Part shown: positions 1-12,126 of the stretch, piece by piece
How the letters are laid out: each line of letters begins with the position of its first letter
Position numbering within the stretch: position 1 is the first letter of the stretch
NCBI RefSeq assembly: GCF_001625215.2
Contig: NC_030388.2
Span: forward strand, 18,970,058 to 19,034,057
Origin: Daucus carota subsp. sativus
Taxonomy: Eukaryota > Streptophyta > Magnoliopsida > Apiales > Apiaceae
Length of the DNA stretch: 64,000 nt
Reading direction: 5' to 3'
Notes under the pieces: generated by a model
Told to the model about the DNA's origin: nothing
What the model saw: the letters and a program-made list of their open reading frames with translations, nothing else
Database searches by the model: none
Program-made: the position numbers and the translations under genes

Positions 1-165
1 GCTCTCTCCTATTTTTCTGCCAAAACTTGTATGCAACCACCAATCCAACAATGATAACTCTTCAAGCTAAATCAACTATGAATACCACCACAGTCCAATG
101 CATTTTTCTACTTCCTCCATGATGTTGGTCATTATTCTCCACTGAGCCCGATGAGTGCTCTATAT
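1..165 (-). pseudogene. possible 3' exon of a membrane protein gene, interrupted by a stop
   Basis: Read on the minus strand, an AG acceptor ending at 166 is followed by a frame giving SGSVENNDQHHGGSR, then a hydrophobic run (TVVVFIVDLA), an in-frame TGA, and RVIIVGLVVAYKFWQKNRRE up to the window edge. A membrane segment followed by a basic KFWQKxRRE-type stretch resembles the cytosolic end of a single-pass membrane protein. The in-frame TGA in the middle suggests a broken copy. Because the rest lies outside the window, a mis-set frame cannot be excluded. I do not name a family. Confidence 0.25.
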
Positions 166-1650
166 CTGCATAAAAATAGAATTTTATGTACTGTACTCGA
201 TAAAGCAAGTATAGCAATAATAGAACTTATATATTATAATAACTTATGGTCAACATGCACATATCTGCAAGTCCATAAATTGTCCTATTAATATCATGTT
301 AGTGTCAAGTGCATGACAATGAAACTACATGTAGGTGAGGGTTATTAGACGTGCCATTAAATGGAGAAACACATACGCATCATACCATTATATGCTAAAA
401 GGCATTACTTTTAATGAGACCCTCATTAGAAGCTAAAATAAAAACTAAATTAACCTAAACATACTGATTAACAGGGGCTATGACCTCGCAAATAACCTTA
501 TTCTGTTGCCTGACCTTGTAAGAACATCCAAAACTATATAACACAGATCTATGTGTTTCCTGACAGGCTTAAACCAGATTAAAAAATGATCGCAGAACTA
601 TTTGAGATATATACATTGTACTCTAAATGTTCACAATTATCATGGACTAGACAGTAGGAGACGAAATAGATGATCATTATTACACTAGATATCCAACTCA
701 TTCTTGGTATGGATATCTGGACAACATAAACCATTGGTCCCATTTTTCTATTTCTTTTTTCGTTTTCCTCCCTTTTTAACACTTTTCCACAGACTATAGG
801 TGTCTGGCAAGCGATTCAATATAGTAATATGTTTTAATGTGTATACCTCAACTAAATTGCAACACACACAGTGCCATAACGAGTTTACCATGATTCAAGA
901 ATGCAGAACATAGATTCTAATGAAGCACAAAACCACACGTGCAGAACAAAACACAAAAAGACGGGAGCAAAATCCAGTAGCCTTGAACACGTCCTGCACA
1001 CAACTACTCGATATATGAATACGTAGAGAAAGTTTTTCAATGTAACAGAAATTGCGGAACTTACATGAATTACCTTTGTTATTACCCATTAGACACGGGT
1101 TATGTATAACAAAAGAAAGTGCTGCAGTATTTGTATATATTGCTTGCTACGGATCAAAAAAGAAAAGGTGAAAAGAAAAAATAAATGAAAAAACGACTGC
1201 AGGACATTCTTCCTTCCCAAAGTGCAGAATACGCTCGAGCAGTTGTAACGGCCACGTGGTTCAAGCAACAAGCATAGACTAACGCGCCTATTTGTGTCAA
1301 ACATAAAACAAAAAATACTTCTTAAAAATTAAATCAAAAAACTATCAGCCATTGGATCTAAATCAAAATGAAGGGTCTGGATGGGGACTCCAAGACTCCA
1401 ACAAATTATAGTACTCCAAATAACTTTCTTCTAATTATATAATATAATAATTCTGGCAAAAAAATATAATATAATAATGATGGGCCCAATATGTGCTTGG
1501 ATAATCAACGAAGGCCCAACTAACAAGAAACCCATTCCACTCGAGAGTTTAGAGGAAATAGAAGCTTCAAGGGATTCAAATATTCAATGGGGCCTGTTCT
1601 GCGCTTTTATTTGACAGACTCTTTTTTTTTTTTTGACAGACTTCATTTTA
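166..1650. other. no supported gene
   Basis: AT-rich DNA with only short open frames (under 75 codons) and no recognisable protein motif. It could be intron or flank of the gene suspected at the left edge, but no splice pattern supports that. Confidence 0.5.
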
Positions 1651-1699
1651 GGCGTGTTTGGTCATGAGAGGTTGTTTATGTTCACTGTTTGAGACTCTT

Positions 1700-1869
1700 A
1701 TAAAATATAGTTTTATAATTTTTTTCAAAGTTTTTTTTAATAAAAGTTTAAATATCAAACTTTTATTAAGAACAAAATTTTTTTAAAAAAATATTATGAA
1801 ATTATACTTTAAATGAGTGTTGGAAAGTGTGTCAAAAAGTAACGTAAAAAATTGAGCGGACAGAGAGAG
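1700..1869. mobile_element. Stowaway-like MITE, right end
   Basis: The right side ends in gcggacagagagag followed by TA, a degenerate form of the Stowaway end CTCCCTCCGTCC read inverted. The interior has a short palindrome around aaaagtttaaatatcaaact. The same interior is seen near 3865-3935 and, more weakly, at 16.87 kb, so this is a small dispersed family. The left end is not clear. Confidence 0.4.
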
Positions 1870-1990
1870 TATAAACTAATGTACGATATATAAATAATCA
1901 GAATATGACAAATTGGAATAATTAATCTTCTACTGATTAAATTCTTTTGAAATTTACTTCACAAAGATATATAACTATATAAGAACATTT

Positions 1991-2500
1991 TTTTTTTTTT
2001 TTTGAAAAAGGAAAATAATTCAGTAATGAAAAGCCATACGGCATCTACAGATATAATCGAAATTGAACAAACGCAGAATCATATCGCCGTTGAATCCTTC
2101 CTTCTTCGGTAGGCAACCAAGCGATTTTTTGAAGAGATATATACATGCTGTAATACTCTCAATGTTGTTTTGAGCAATCGACCATAAATGCATCACCATA
2201 CAAACCTTTATCATTGAATCAGCATCATGAAAATCCCGTAAATCTGTAATCCCGGACATGATGAACACACAAAACCCAAACAAAAATCAAACTCTCACAG
2301 AAGGAGAGACCAAACAAAAACCAAATAAATTGGGACCTTATTGAAGAAAAAAAAGATTAACTAATAGTAAGAAAAGAAGACAATATTGGGGCTTTCCACC
2401 GGTGAAATCCGATGGAAGCCCCTCGGATAAAAGAGACGGCGGCTACTTCAAGGTGAGAGAAATTTAGGGTTTTGAGAGAAATTTAGGGTTTTGTGAAATT
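1991..2500 (-). mobile_element. LINE-mobilised retro-insertion with poly(A) and 19 bp target-site duplication
   Basis: The sequence taactatataagaacattt lies at 1972-1990 and again, identically, at 2501-2519. Between the copies is a 510 bp insert that on the minus strand begins with CACAAAACCCTAAATTTC, a typical plant 5'UTR start. It ends in a run of A (the T run at 1988-2003). A long direct repeat plus a poly(A) tail is the signature of LINE-driven target-primed reverse transcription. The insert may be a processed mRNA copy or a short non-autonomous LINE. A GC-rich hairpin (ggggcttccat / ggaaagcccc) lies near its 5' end at about 2390-2425. Confidence 0.82.
2020..2259 (-). CDS. 79-aa hypothetical ORF inside the retro-insertion
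   Basis: The only long frame in the retro-insertion starts at an ATG at 2259 and ends with TGA at 2020-2022. It gives MSGITDLRDFHDADSMIKVC and continues to RCRMAFHY. The stop lies about 18 bases before the poly(A), so the 3'UTR is unusually short. No domain was recognised. The frame is intact from ATG to stop, which fits either a recent copy of a small-protein mRNA or chance. Expression would need a new promoter at the insertion site. Confidence 0.3.
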   Translation of the reverse strand: MSGITDLRDFHDADSMIKVCMVMHLWSIAQNNIESITACIYLFKKSLGCLPKKEGFNGDMILRLFNFDYICRCRMAFHY

Positions 2501-2504
2501 TAAC

Positions 2505-2799
2505 TATATAAGAACATTTAAAATATAAATTTATAAAATTTTATTATTATATGAATAAATTTTTTATACATAATATTATAGATATCAAAAAGATTATCCA
2601 GAAGAACAAACTAAAACTACTATTCACTTATAAACTACCAGTGAGGCCGTGACACATTCACCGTAAACTACCGGTTCGATTCTAATTCATCTCGAGAATA
2701 TCTGAGAACAAATACTTTATTATAAGACTATAAATCGTATTAGTCAAAAAAGAATTAAAAAGAATAAAGGGGTTTTTTCATAAATATATAAGAAAAAGT
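2505..2799. other. intergenic, no gene seen
   Basis: AT-rich spacer between the retro-insertion and the fold-back element. No feature recognised. Confidence 0.5.
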
Positions 2800-2976
2800 A
2801 AATTTTTGCAAATTTACTTTTCTCAAGAATAGCTATTTGCAGTTTTACTACACTAAGTTTCTAAATTGCAAAAATACTACCCCACCCTTCTGCAACTGAA
2901 TGCAAACACATGCAACTGCAACTCCTGATTTCAGGTTCCAGTTCTCAAATGTCATTTTCGACCACATCTTTGGAAT

Positions 2977-3026
<50 letters not shown>

Positions 3027-3725
3027 ATTCCATATATATATATATATATGGTAACCAAGGATGAGGTCGAAAATGACATTTGAGAACTAGAACTTGAAAT
3101 CAGGCATTCAGTTGCATATGAGGTTGCATTCAGTTGCATATGGTCGAATGCAATCTCATATGCAACTGAAAACTGTAAGTTACAATTAATGTATGAGTGC
3201 CCCTGCGGGGCCATTAGATCAAAATAGAATCAACTGAATGCAACCTCATAAGCAACTGAATTTTTTAGGGTGGGGTGATATTGTGGTGGATTTGGGTTGC
3301 AGGCCCCGCAGGGGCAATATTCAACTGAATATGCAATCTCATAAGCAACTAAATGCAACTGAAAACTGTAAATTACAACTGATGTATGGGTGCCCCTGGC
3401 GGGACCATTAGATCAAAATAGAATCAACTGAATGCAACCAAATGCAACTGAATGCAACCAAATGCCTGATTTCAAGTTCCAGTCTCCAAATGTCATTTTC
3501 GACCAGATTTTCAGAATATATATATATATATATATATATATATGGATTCTAAGGATGAGGTCGAAAATGACATTTGAAAAGTGGAACTTGAAATCAGGCA
3601 TTCAGTTGCATATGAGGTTGCATTTAGTTGCAGGGGGAGGGGTAGTATTTTTGCAATTTAGAAACTTAGTTTAGTAAATATGCAATTAATTTGGGAAGAT
3701 GGTATTTTTGCAAATAAGATCCTAA
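2800..3725. repeat. fold-back element with AT-microsatellite centres and CAACTGAATGCAA repeats
   Basis: The outer ends are inverted copies: tttctaaattgcaaaaatac near 2860 matches gtatttttgcaatttagaaa near 3645. Inside are two inverted arms, atgtcattttcgacca (2949 and 3491) and aggtcgaaaatgacatttg (3063 and 3557), each pair separated by an (AT)n run (2978-3024, 3031-3050, 3517-3543). The spacer between the two hairpins holds many copies of a CAACTGAATGCAA motif and two copies of a block containing gtgcccctgcggggccatta. The structure looks like a non-autonomous inverted-repeat transposon that duplicated its core. Apparent short ORFs here are translations of the repeats. Confidence 0.7.
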
Positions 3726-4924
3726 AAACTAGTATATTTGATAAATTCCCAAGAATAAACTACCCATATCACATTCATTCAGTTATATACGTTATTGTCG
3801 GTGCTCGACACACACTTTAGTGTTCTCATAAAGTAGAGTTTCATCTTATCTTTAATTTTTGTTTTCGAACAAAAATTTAAATATTAAATTTTTATTCATA
3901 AAAAAAATTTAAAAAAATATTTGTAAACTATGTACATGATCATTAAAATATGTACTGAGCCTCAGTGTCCCTCAATATATACAAGTATATAACTCTGGGC
4001 GGAGGGAGAACTTCTTAAACCAAACAACCAAAACTTATCAATTATGTTACCCGTATATGATTTTATAACAAGAAAATATGATTTGGAAAATTGGCCATTC
4101 AGTTGGCACTAAAGATTAATGCAATTTAAGTTTGTAGTTTGTAGTTGTTAGAGATCAGTTACTTATTCAACCAAATGCTGATTCAGCTGGTTCAACCACT
4201 GCCCTATCAGCAAGCATGCTAGTAAGGATGCAAGCAACATATATGTGACTTCAGTTGGTTAGTTTAGCTGCCAAAGCATGTGAATATATAGATATAAGCT
4301 AGGTGCAAGTTGTATGAGATCATTCCATGGCACCATAAATCCATACATTTAGCTTTTGTTTACAAAGGTGTCACAATATTTTGCTGAAAACAAATATCAA
4401 TGTAAATTTTTTAATTTTGTTAGCTAAAACGTTAAATAGCCGGGTAACAAGAATTCCAGTTTTCCAAATGGCTTAAATCACCCGGGTAACAAAAATTTTA
4501 GTCTTCCGAAAAGTTTAAATCACGTTCACTTGTAAGCCTCGTGCTTCAATATATGTTAAGTGCACTTGTTTTCCATAAATGAGTTCGTCTCACATTTGAA
4601 CTCACTTTATCCACTTTTTTTTACCTTTTTCGTAATTTTATATAATTTTCTTAAACTCTACACCCGACCCATTCGGACTCAAATATAAAAAATTGGGTGG
4701 GACTGAGCGAGTACTAGTTAGCTTCCAGCTATGCTTGACCAACTCAGACCAACTCGACCTAAGTGGTGGTTAAACTTGATAATGGATTAATACTAAATTA
4801 AGAATCAGACAAACTCCTGAGCAATATCTAACTATATATTCTAGCAGTTAGGTATACATATAGATGAAGTATGCTTATTCTATCTTCCACTAAAAGTATA
4901 ACCAGAAATAAAACCAAAGAAAAA
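3726..4924. other. gene-free stretch downstream of the DUF616 gene
   Basis: It contains degraded MITE pieces: a palindromic stretch at 3865-3935 related to the 1.7 kb element, and a Stowaway-like end near 4690-4715 (ttgggtgggactgagcgagt followed by A). Nothing coding was recognised. Confidence 0.5.
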
Positions 4925-7449
4925 TTAATCATGGGATTCACCCCACATCCTTAAAAGATATCTCTGGCACTGGTTATAGCTACCATTACTGAACAAGTTA
5001 GAAATAGTTGTATCTTTGTTCATTTGAACAATGGACCTACCACCAACTTTACCATTATTAAGGTTGTGCCTGTACTCAGATGCCACCTGTTCAAAGACTT
5101 CAACATCAAACATATTCAGCTTCAACTTTGGCTTCATAAAATCCCTCACATAAGCAAAAGGAAGTTGATCTCTGGGATTAAATGCCTCTAACTCATTAAA
5201 TATTAGGCATGAAAATAGGTTGCTAGAAACTCCATGTCTCCTTAAGATCAATGCACTATCCGGTACATCTGCACAAGAAAAGATAATCACTAAACAGAAC
5301 ATTTCATATAAAATGATGAAAATAGTACCTGTCGTGTTTGTCGTGGTAGTCAAGTTTGTACTTAGGTGACGGTTTTATAAAATGATCAACGCGACGATCT
5401 CATGATCAGTGTGGATATATTGCAATTCACATCATAATAACTAATGATCAGTTTCTTAGGTTCTCTTAGGTAATCAAAGTATCTTCACGCATTAGCAATT
5501 TAGAAATCTAGTAAAACCATACTTTAGGAACACTCAAAGTAAAATGGCTTCTAAAGCACAATCTTTGATTTGGTCCACCAAGCAATAAACTTCAAAAAGA
5601 AGGTAGAATTAGAAGAGACAAAATTTCCGGCTGCATATTTAATGTTTTAGTTAACTTGTAAAATAATATTCATGCCTTTAATATGCCACCTCTAGAAGAG
5701 CAGTTGGTGCATGTTGATCCTAATAACAATAGCATTCTCACAAATGGCATGTGATTCGGACACTTTCTAGTTTCCCCTAATAGAAGAATCTGATTGAATA
5801 AAAATTTTTCTTCTCTGAAAAACTTTTGCCTCCTCTGTCAAAATCTGAACTGATGATCTGAAAATTTGATTTGAATTATAAAAAGTACTTAAATTACCTG
5901 AAGGGTAAGGTAATTTGTTTGAAGACCATGGTTCCAATCCATGCTCACAATACGTCTCTATTTGCGATCTCAAGGCCTCTACATTCCCCCATTTCTTCCA
6001 CCTAGCCGTCGCCATAGCTTCCTCCATTGTATGAACAAAAAACGGATGCTTCGACATAGCAATGTCCGCGTCTGCTTTTATTATCAGTGAATGAATCAAC
6101 AATAATGGATCAACTACAAGCTGCATTTTTGCATCCACCCAAATGCTATATTTTGAGTTTGGGAAAAGTCTGTGAACTAAGTACTTAGGTATCACCCCAT
6201 TCATAGCTGCATTTTGGTAGAGAAGTTCACTGGAGACTTTAACTATTCTCCATGCCCCAATCTTATGTTGCTTTGAATCTCTTGACACCATTTTGTGATA
6301 ATGTAGTCCATCAAACGTTACGTCGTCTATAAACATGACGAAACAAACACTGTCAAGTGTTTTTGATCCGAGTCCTCTAGGCTGCCGGATTTTGTCATGA
6401 TCATTGAAAATAGCAGAAACGACCACCACTCCATCACACCTTTGCATGGCATTCCAATCTAAAAAAGATAAGGAAAACATTATATAAAGAAAAAAAATTG
6501 GTACTTTAAAGAGAATTAACCTCAAAAATTTTCAAGCCTTGAATTCCTTTAAGATCATAGGTACCCTGTAGTTCCATTATCAGTTGAAACTGATCTTTAC
6601 CCGCTATATATTCACTAAATTTTGAACCCTCGACATCTTGTAACAGAGTTATCCGCTAAACTTTGGAGGACTTGAGTGGCTTTAAATGATTGGATATATT
6701 AATTATCTCTAAAAACGTCAGATTTTGACATTTCCTATAAAATTCCTCAATACTCAAACCTCAATTTCTAGGGAATGCCGCCAATGTGGCAACTCTTATC
6801 TGTTTCACCGATCACAAACAATTATTACTAATCTATCTTTAAGATTAGAACATAACAAACATTGCAGAACTAACCAGAATTACTGACTGGAAATCTCGTA
6901 AGGAATCCACATGGAATCTCATCATCATCTTCATGATCATAATAAGAAAATCTCTTCTTTGTCGTAAAATTCCCACCAAAACTATCAGCACTATCCTTCA
7001 AATACCTAATAACCCTTGATCCCAGTGTGGTCGAGTTCCTCGAAAATTCTTGAATTTCTTTCCAAACCATCCAATAATCTGCCAAAATGAAAACCCCATG
7101 ATCAGCAAAACCACAATGCAGACACAAAATTCTCGTATATCAATGTATAAATAAAATGAAGATCACTGTGCATGTTTTTTCGTATTGTACCCGAGAAGAA
7201 AACAGGGGAATTGCAGGAAGAGTGAAGAGTGGGGAGAGCATGCTTGTGGTGTCCATAAGAAGGAGGATAAGTGAAGAGAGGGGATTGAATTGGATCATAA
7301 GGAGATGATCGAAAAGTGCATTTTGTTGAAGAGAGTGTTGAATAAAGAGCTAAAAACAGAGAGGTGAAGAGATAGAAAACAGAGAAACATAAGAGTTTTG
7401 ATTGGAAGAGAAGTGGTTTTGAGAACTTCGCGGAAGCCATTCCAACCAT
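4925..7449 (-). CDS. DUF616 family membrane protein (TOD1/MUCI70-like), four exons
   Basis: Exons on the minus strand are 7449-7191, 7078-6875, 6458-5898 and 5268-4925. All introns are GT..AG and phase 1, and together the exons give a 455-aa protein. Residues about 18-36 (LLCFSVFYLFTSLFLALYS) form one membrane anchor after a short basic N-terminus, as in type II Golgi or ER proteins. Exons 3 and 4 carry the DUF616 core: CDGVVVVSAIFND, GAWRIVKV, a glycosyltransferase-like SIWVDAK (about 259-265), then SALILRRH and RDQLPFAYVRD (about 374-384). DUF616 includes Arabidopsis TOD1 (reported as a ceramidase acting in turgor control) and MUCI70 (a probable glycosyltransferase of seed mucilage). The sequence does not decide between these activities. 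A second Met at codon 4 (7440) is an alternative start. The frame is intact, so the gene looks functional. Confidence 0.88.
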
Positions 7450-7482
7450 AAAAACTGAGCCACTTCTGAGCTCCTTGCCATG

Positions 7483-7502
7483 TATTTATACGCATTTATA
7501 AA
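7483..7502 (-). promoter_or_regulatory. paired TATA boxes for the DUF616 gene
   Basis: The minus strand reads TATAAATG and then TATAAATA 35-55 bases before the first ATG. If these are used, the 5'UTR is very short (roughly 5-20 bases), or the start is the second ATG at 7440. Confidence 0.45.
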
Positions 7503-8160
7503 TATCCGGCGCTCCTAAATGCAACAAAAATAAAGTTGGCAAAATAACAGAATAAAGAATTAAATGTTGGTCTTCGTTATCATAATTTCAAACTATACAA
7601 TAATCTCAAATGTCATATTAGAAAAAATTGACTCAAAATATTACTTATAATGTTATATCGTATAGTGTTTGTAATTTTTATTAAAACGTTACACAATATA
7701 ATGTTTTTTGCTCCTTTTTTTTGCCAAGTCAATAAGAAAAATATCTGAAAATCATAAAAACCTAACACTAGGTGATGCAAGACGTTATCTCTTAACGTTA
7801 TTTTATCTAATATTTGAAAGCCCATGTAATATATTCCTCAAACCGCTACATCGTGTTACTTTATCGACGTTTGAAGTCCAAACCCATATAATATATCTCC
7901 CAAAACGCTACATCGTGTACTGTTTTATTCTTGAAACCTAATACTACATCATCTTATGTTTTAGAGTGGTATTCAGGGTCACATTTTCAAAAAATTATAT
8001 TCCGAGTATTTTAACTTCAATTTATGATATTTAGGACCTTTTTTCTAAAAAAATTGCCAATACAACAATAATGAAGTTGGCAAAATAACAGAATAAAGAA
8101 TTGTATCTGATATTCAATTTATGGGTTAATAATTAAGTGAGTCAATGAAATGGGCTTAAT
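7503..8160. other. gene-free stretch with diverged short repeats
   Basis: It contains two related blocks with cgctacatcgtgt (about 7848 and 7904). No coding signal. Confidence 0.45.
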
Positions 8161-8164
8161 ATAT

Positions 8165-8595
8165 CAAATTGGTCGCTAAACTCAGAATATATCAAACTAG
8201 TCACTTAAGTTTTCGTTAGTCCACATCACAATTTTATAACGAGAAGAGCTGTTTTGTTAAAATTTATCCGATATGACATTTATTGATAGAGTAAAGTCTC
8301 TTTTTAGTCAAATAAGTGTCTCTGTCTCTAAAATAGATGTACGAATAACGCATAAAAATAGAGGCAATTATAAATTTTACTAATAAATAGAGGCAATTAT
8401 TGAATTTTCTTGTAAAGATAGGCAATATATTGATGATTTCGCGAAAAGAGACATTACTCTATCCAGATAAATGCCACATCATATAAAATTTAACAAATTA
8501 GCCGTTCCCTTTAAAAAATCTTGAGGTTGACTAATGACATGTAACCGTTATCGACTTAAATGAGCAGTTTGATACTCTATATTTATGTCTCGTTT
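8165..8595. repeat. inverted-repeat (MITE-like) element
   Basis: The left arm (about 8185-8315: atatcaaactagtcacttaa ... gacatttattgatagagtaa) is matched in reverse complement by the right arm (about 8445-8585: ttactctatccagataaatg ... gcagtttgatactctatatt). The arms are about 130-140 bp and diverged, with a short AT-rich centre. No transposase is present. The superfamily was not assigned. Confidence 0.6.
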
Positions 8596-8599
8596 ATGT

Positions 8600-11500
8600 C
8601 TCTATATTCTTTTCAACTTCTCGATACATTTAATATTTTTATAAAATATATTTCTATAACTTATTTTTAAAATTTTTTTTAAGGTCATTGGATCTGTCCG
8701 CTAACCTTCAATTTAGCTTATTATATATAAATTATCATTCATTCCAAAAACATATAGAGAATATATCTGTAAAGATTTCAGTTCCGTCATCAAACTCTAA
8801 CCATCAGCTCCAGATTTCATTTTCACAATTATAATAATTAAAGTAATTAAATATATACAAAATTATAAACAATTCAATACTCAGAAAAACAATAAAATTT
8901 TAAATTATACAATATTGAGTAAAGTTACATCTTTATGATTTTTGAAATGTGACGGAGGCTTGCTGCTGATCTAGATTACTTGGAAACCGAATTATTTGTT
9001 TTACTGGGACGAGGACTGAGGAACAATCACGACGTTGTTTTTATTTTTTTAATTATTCTTTTACATTTACTTTTTGTCTTTCTTTTACAGTTTTCATTAA
9101 CGAGATTTTGAACCTGCTGTCAATTGGGTTGGCTATGAATTGAGTGTACTGGGCTGATTTATGATTAGGAAAAAGTAAAAATGGGCTTTATGATTAGCAA
9201 AAAGAAAAAAATGGACTGAAACACACATATACATGTGGCCTGGGCTAGATTTGTATATAACTAACAAGGCTGCTTTTAAATTTCATTCGGGCTGGACTTC
9301 ACAACCGACTTAAATTCTTATGGACGGACTTTGACCCGGACTGGTATCAACTTTAGCCCAGCCGGAGGTCTGACCATGCTCGTAACAAAACATATCTAAT
9401 GAATTTACAACATGTTCCGATGAATCTACCGGCCTTTTTAGTTTAGAGCATGTTCTAATTGAAATTTTTTATTATAATTAAATTACATTTACACGTTTTT
9501 ATTGAAACATATCACTTTGATCCGGTTTTTAATTAATTTGAGTTTAATCATTAAGAACTTATTCAACATATTAAATGAAAAACTAATTTAACACATCTAA
9601 CAAAAATAAATTAACCCAGCCACACACTTAATATTCAAAAATCTATTTTAACCAAAACACATGTTATTCTAAAATAATTTTATCTTCATAATAAAATTAA
9701 ATATTAAAATATATACTATAAACTAACAAATTTTATAAGTTACTCTTGGCATAGTTACCCGTGCATGGCACAATTTATAAGCTACTTTATAACATTTTAT
9801 GAATTTTATGAATTATATTTGATGATTTTAAGGGTAGTCGAGGGGAGTTGGAGATAAAATATTCTAGAGGTGAAAGTTTTTTGTATCCAAGAATAATACT
9901 TCAAAATCTGGAGGATTGGAGAGAGAATTAGATAAATAATACTAAATCTGATTAAATCTTTATTATATAAAATAAAAAAATATAATTTTTTAATAACATC
10001 ATCTTATGATGAATTTAAAATAATCTAATTTAATAAAACTAGAATTTTAAGTAGAAATTGAAATGCTAATTACACACACACACTAGATTTTTTAGAATTA
10101 TTTAATTTCAATTGAATATTTCAAGATTTTAACGTAATTTTTATTATGAATTGAATAATCCCACATTTCATGTAATTCTTAACATGAATACACTTGAATT
10201 TTATAATAAAAGTATTTTTAAGAATCTGGATCGAGTACACCTCTTTTAAGTTTTCAACAAAATAATTATAATGTGGAGCATGCTTTGAGAATTCCAAATC
10301 TTCCCTTTCAATTGGCTAGAATTGAAATGGTTGGATATGCGGTGTAACGGCAAGGTAGGTCATGTAAAAGAATACTGGAACGATTTTTGCCCCACTACAC
10401 GTGTGAGAATAAAAGAGATAGTTTGAATAGGAAGATAATATGTGTATGAACTCAATGAAATTATGCTAAAGAGTGTGTGGGCTATTTTTCAAGTTAAAAA
10501 GTAAAAACAGGATAACTCAAAATGTCTTATCTTATTCATCATCATATGAAAGGGTAATAGTTAGATTCTTGGTTAGATGTATACTGAAATCTTGATCGTT
10601 GATTATCAGGCCTTGAACACGTTATATCATGGATTCCATCCATGTGTACATGCGATACTTATGATGACTCAAAATCTGCGTTGCGTGTTGTGTGTGTTAA
10701 ATTTAGGTTGATATATGCATAATTATACTCAAATTCAGGTTGATGTGTTATGTGGTATTTTCCGGGCGATAGTAAATTCAGGATATGTGGTAGGACAGGT
10801 AGGAATACATCTGTAACAATTATTGGTCCAAGAGCGATAAATGATAATTATTTTTCGTATCAATTCACAGGTGAGTCAAAGTTTAATATGAGACGGGTTT
10901 TTTCTTGGGGGGTTGTCTGATTTAGCTGTTCATGTTGTGGAGTTGTCTGATTTATTGTAAATCGAGGGACTGATATGAAATCTGAGTGTACTCTAGTTGT
11001 TTCTTGATATCCGAGTGTGAATTTTCTATTTTTTACCAGTGTTGAAAAAGTAATAGATTGGTACAAATAGTCATTGAATAGTTTTAAGTTTCATATGTCA
11101 TTGTTTATTGATCCTCCCTCACCCTTGGGCACTGATTTAATGGTATATTTCAAAATTAATGTATGTTACTTGCCTCAAAATTTTATTCAATTAACTTTGG
11201 CCTCTTAAGAATGCTACATGACAATTTTCTAGTGCACGCACTCAATTGATATATTTGTTAGTTAGAAAATCTAAGCGTGTATTAATTGTAATGTTGTTCA
11301 ACTTTTCAACATTGGAGAAGTATATATGGAGTGGCATGCCAAAGAAGAATTGTTGTTGGAGTTACATGCAACAAATGCCGAAGACATGAAAATTATAATA
11401 AAGATGGTTATGCCGGCAATTTTTACATTAAAAATTTGTAGGACTAGCAACGACATGAGATTGCCATATATGCAACTTTAGATAGACATTATAGATCAAT

Positions 11501-11700
11501 TAGAAAATTTTGTACTGATATATGTATTTATTCATTATTTGGTTGGGTGTATTATTTAAAATAATTTTTTGTGTACATAAACCATTGTCTAATATGAAGA
11601 AACACAACACACAATAAAATATTTCATTTTGTTGTTATTGTGTAAATAGAACAAATAACGCATTAAAAGAAAAAAAAAACTAATGTCAATATAGAATTAC
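8600..11700. other. about 3 kb without recognisable gene
   Basis: AT-rich sequence. The longest frame (10860-11066, minus, 68 codons) shows no family motif. I saw no tRNA and no clear transposon ends. Confidence 0.45.
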
Positions 11701-11705
11701 AACAA

Positions 11706-12124
11706 CACTACTTGGAAAAAGAAACAATTGTGTTAAAAGGCTTTATGTGTTGCATTTGTTTCTAAAAACACTTGTGTACTCAACCATGTAACAATAATAT
11801 TGATTAACAAAATAGTTGTGTAAAACTAGGTAAAACAACTCTTTTGATTTGAAAAACTATCGTCTTCCACCATGATCAACAACATGTCTTATTTATTAAT
11901 CACTTAACCGAACTGAATTCAGACAAGGGTTTTCACTCTTCGTGTGTTGTTTCTAGGTGTTATACAACGATTTCCATAACATAGGGCACTGTCTTTCAAT
12001 CTGTTGGACAACGGTTTGCGTACCGTTTTCTGATATGCATAAGAGACGTCAGCAATAAACAACGGAAAAATATGATCTCAAACAATGGCGAACACCGTTG
12101 TCTGATTCATTTTTTCTCGTAGTA
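11706..12124. mobile_element. small CACTA-like non-autonomous element
   Basis: The left end CACTACTTGGAAAAA and the right end TTTTTTCTCGTAGTA are degenerate inverted CACTA termini. Subterminal copies of an acaacggt/accgttgt motif in both orientations (about 12010, 12060 and 12095) fit the subterminal repeats of CACTA elements. No clear 3 bp target duplication was found, so the call is moderate. Confidence 0.4.
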
Positions 12125-12126
12125 CG

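Noticed and set aside
2455..2500. Telomere-like aaaccctaa words
   Set aside because: Only two copies, spaced by other sequence, at the 5' end of a retro-insertion. It is a common 5'UTR motif (telo box), not a telomere tract.
2848..3674. Several short ORFs rich in Tyr-Ile repeats
   Set aside because: Direct translations of the (AT)n microsatellite and inverted arms.
4440..4720. Complete Stowaway MITE
   Set aside because: The right end is recognisable, but no matching left end or TA site was found, so only a fragment is mentioned.
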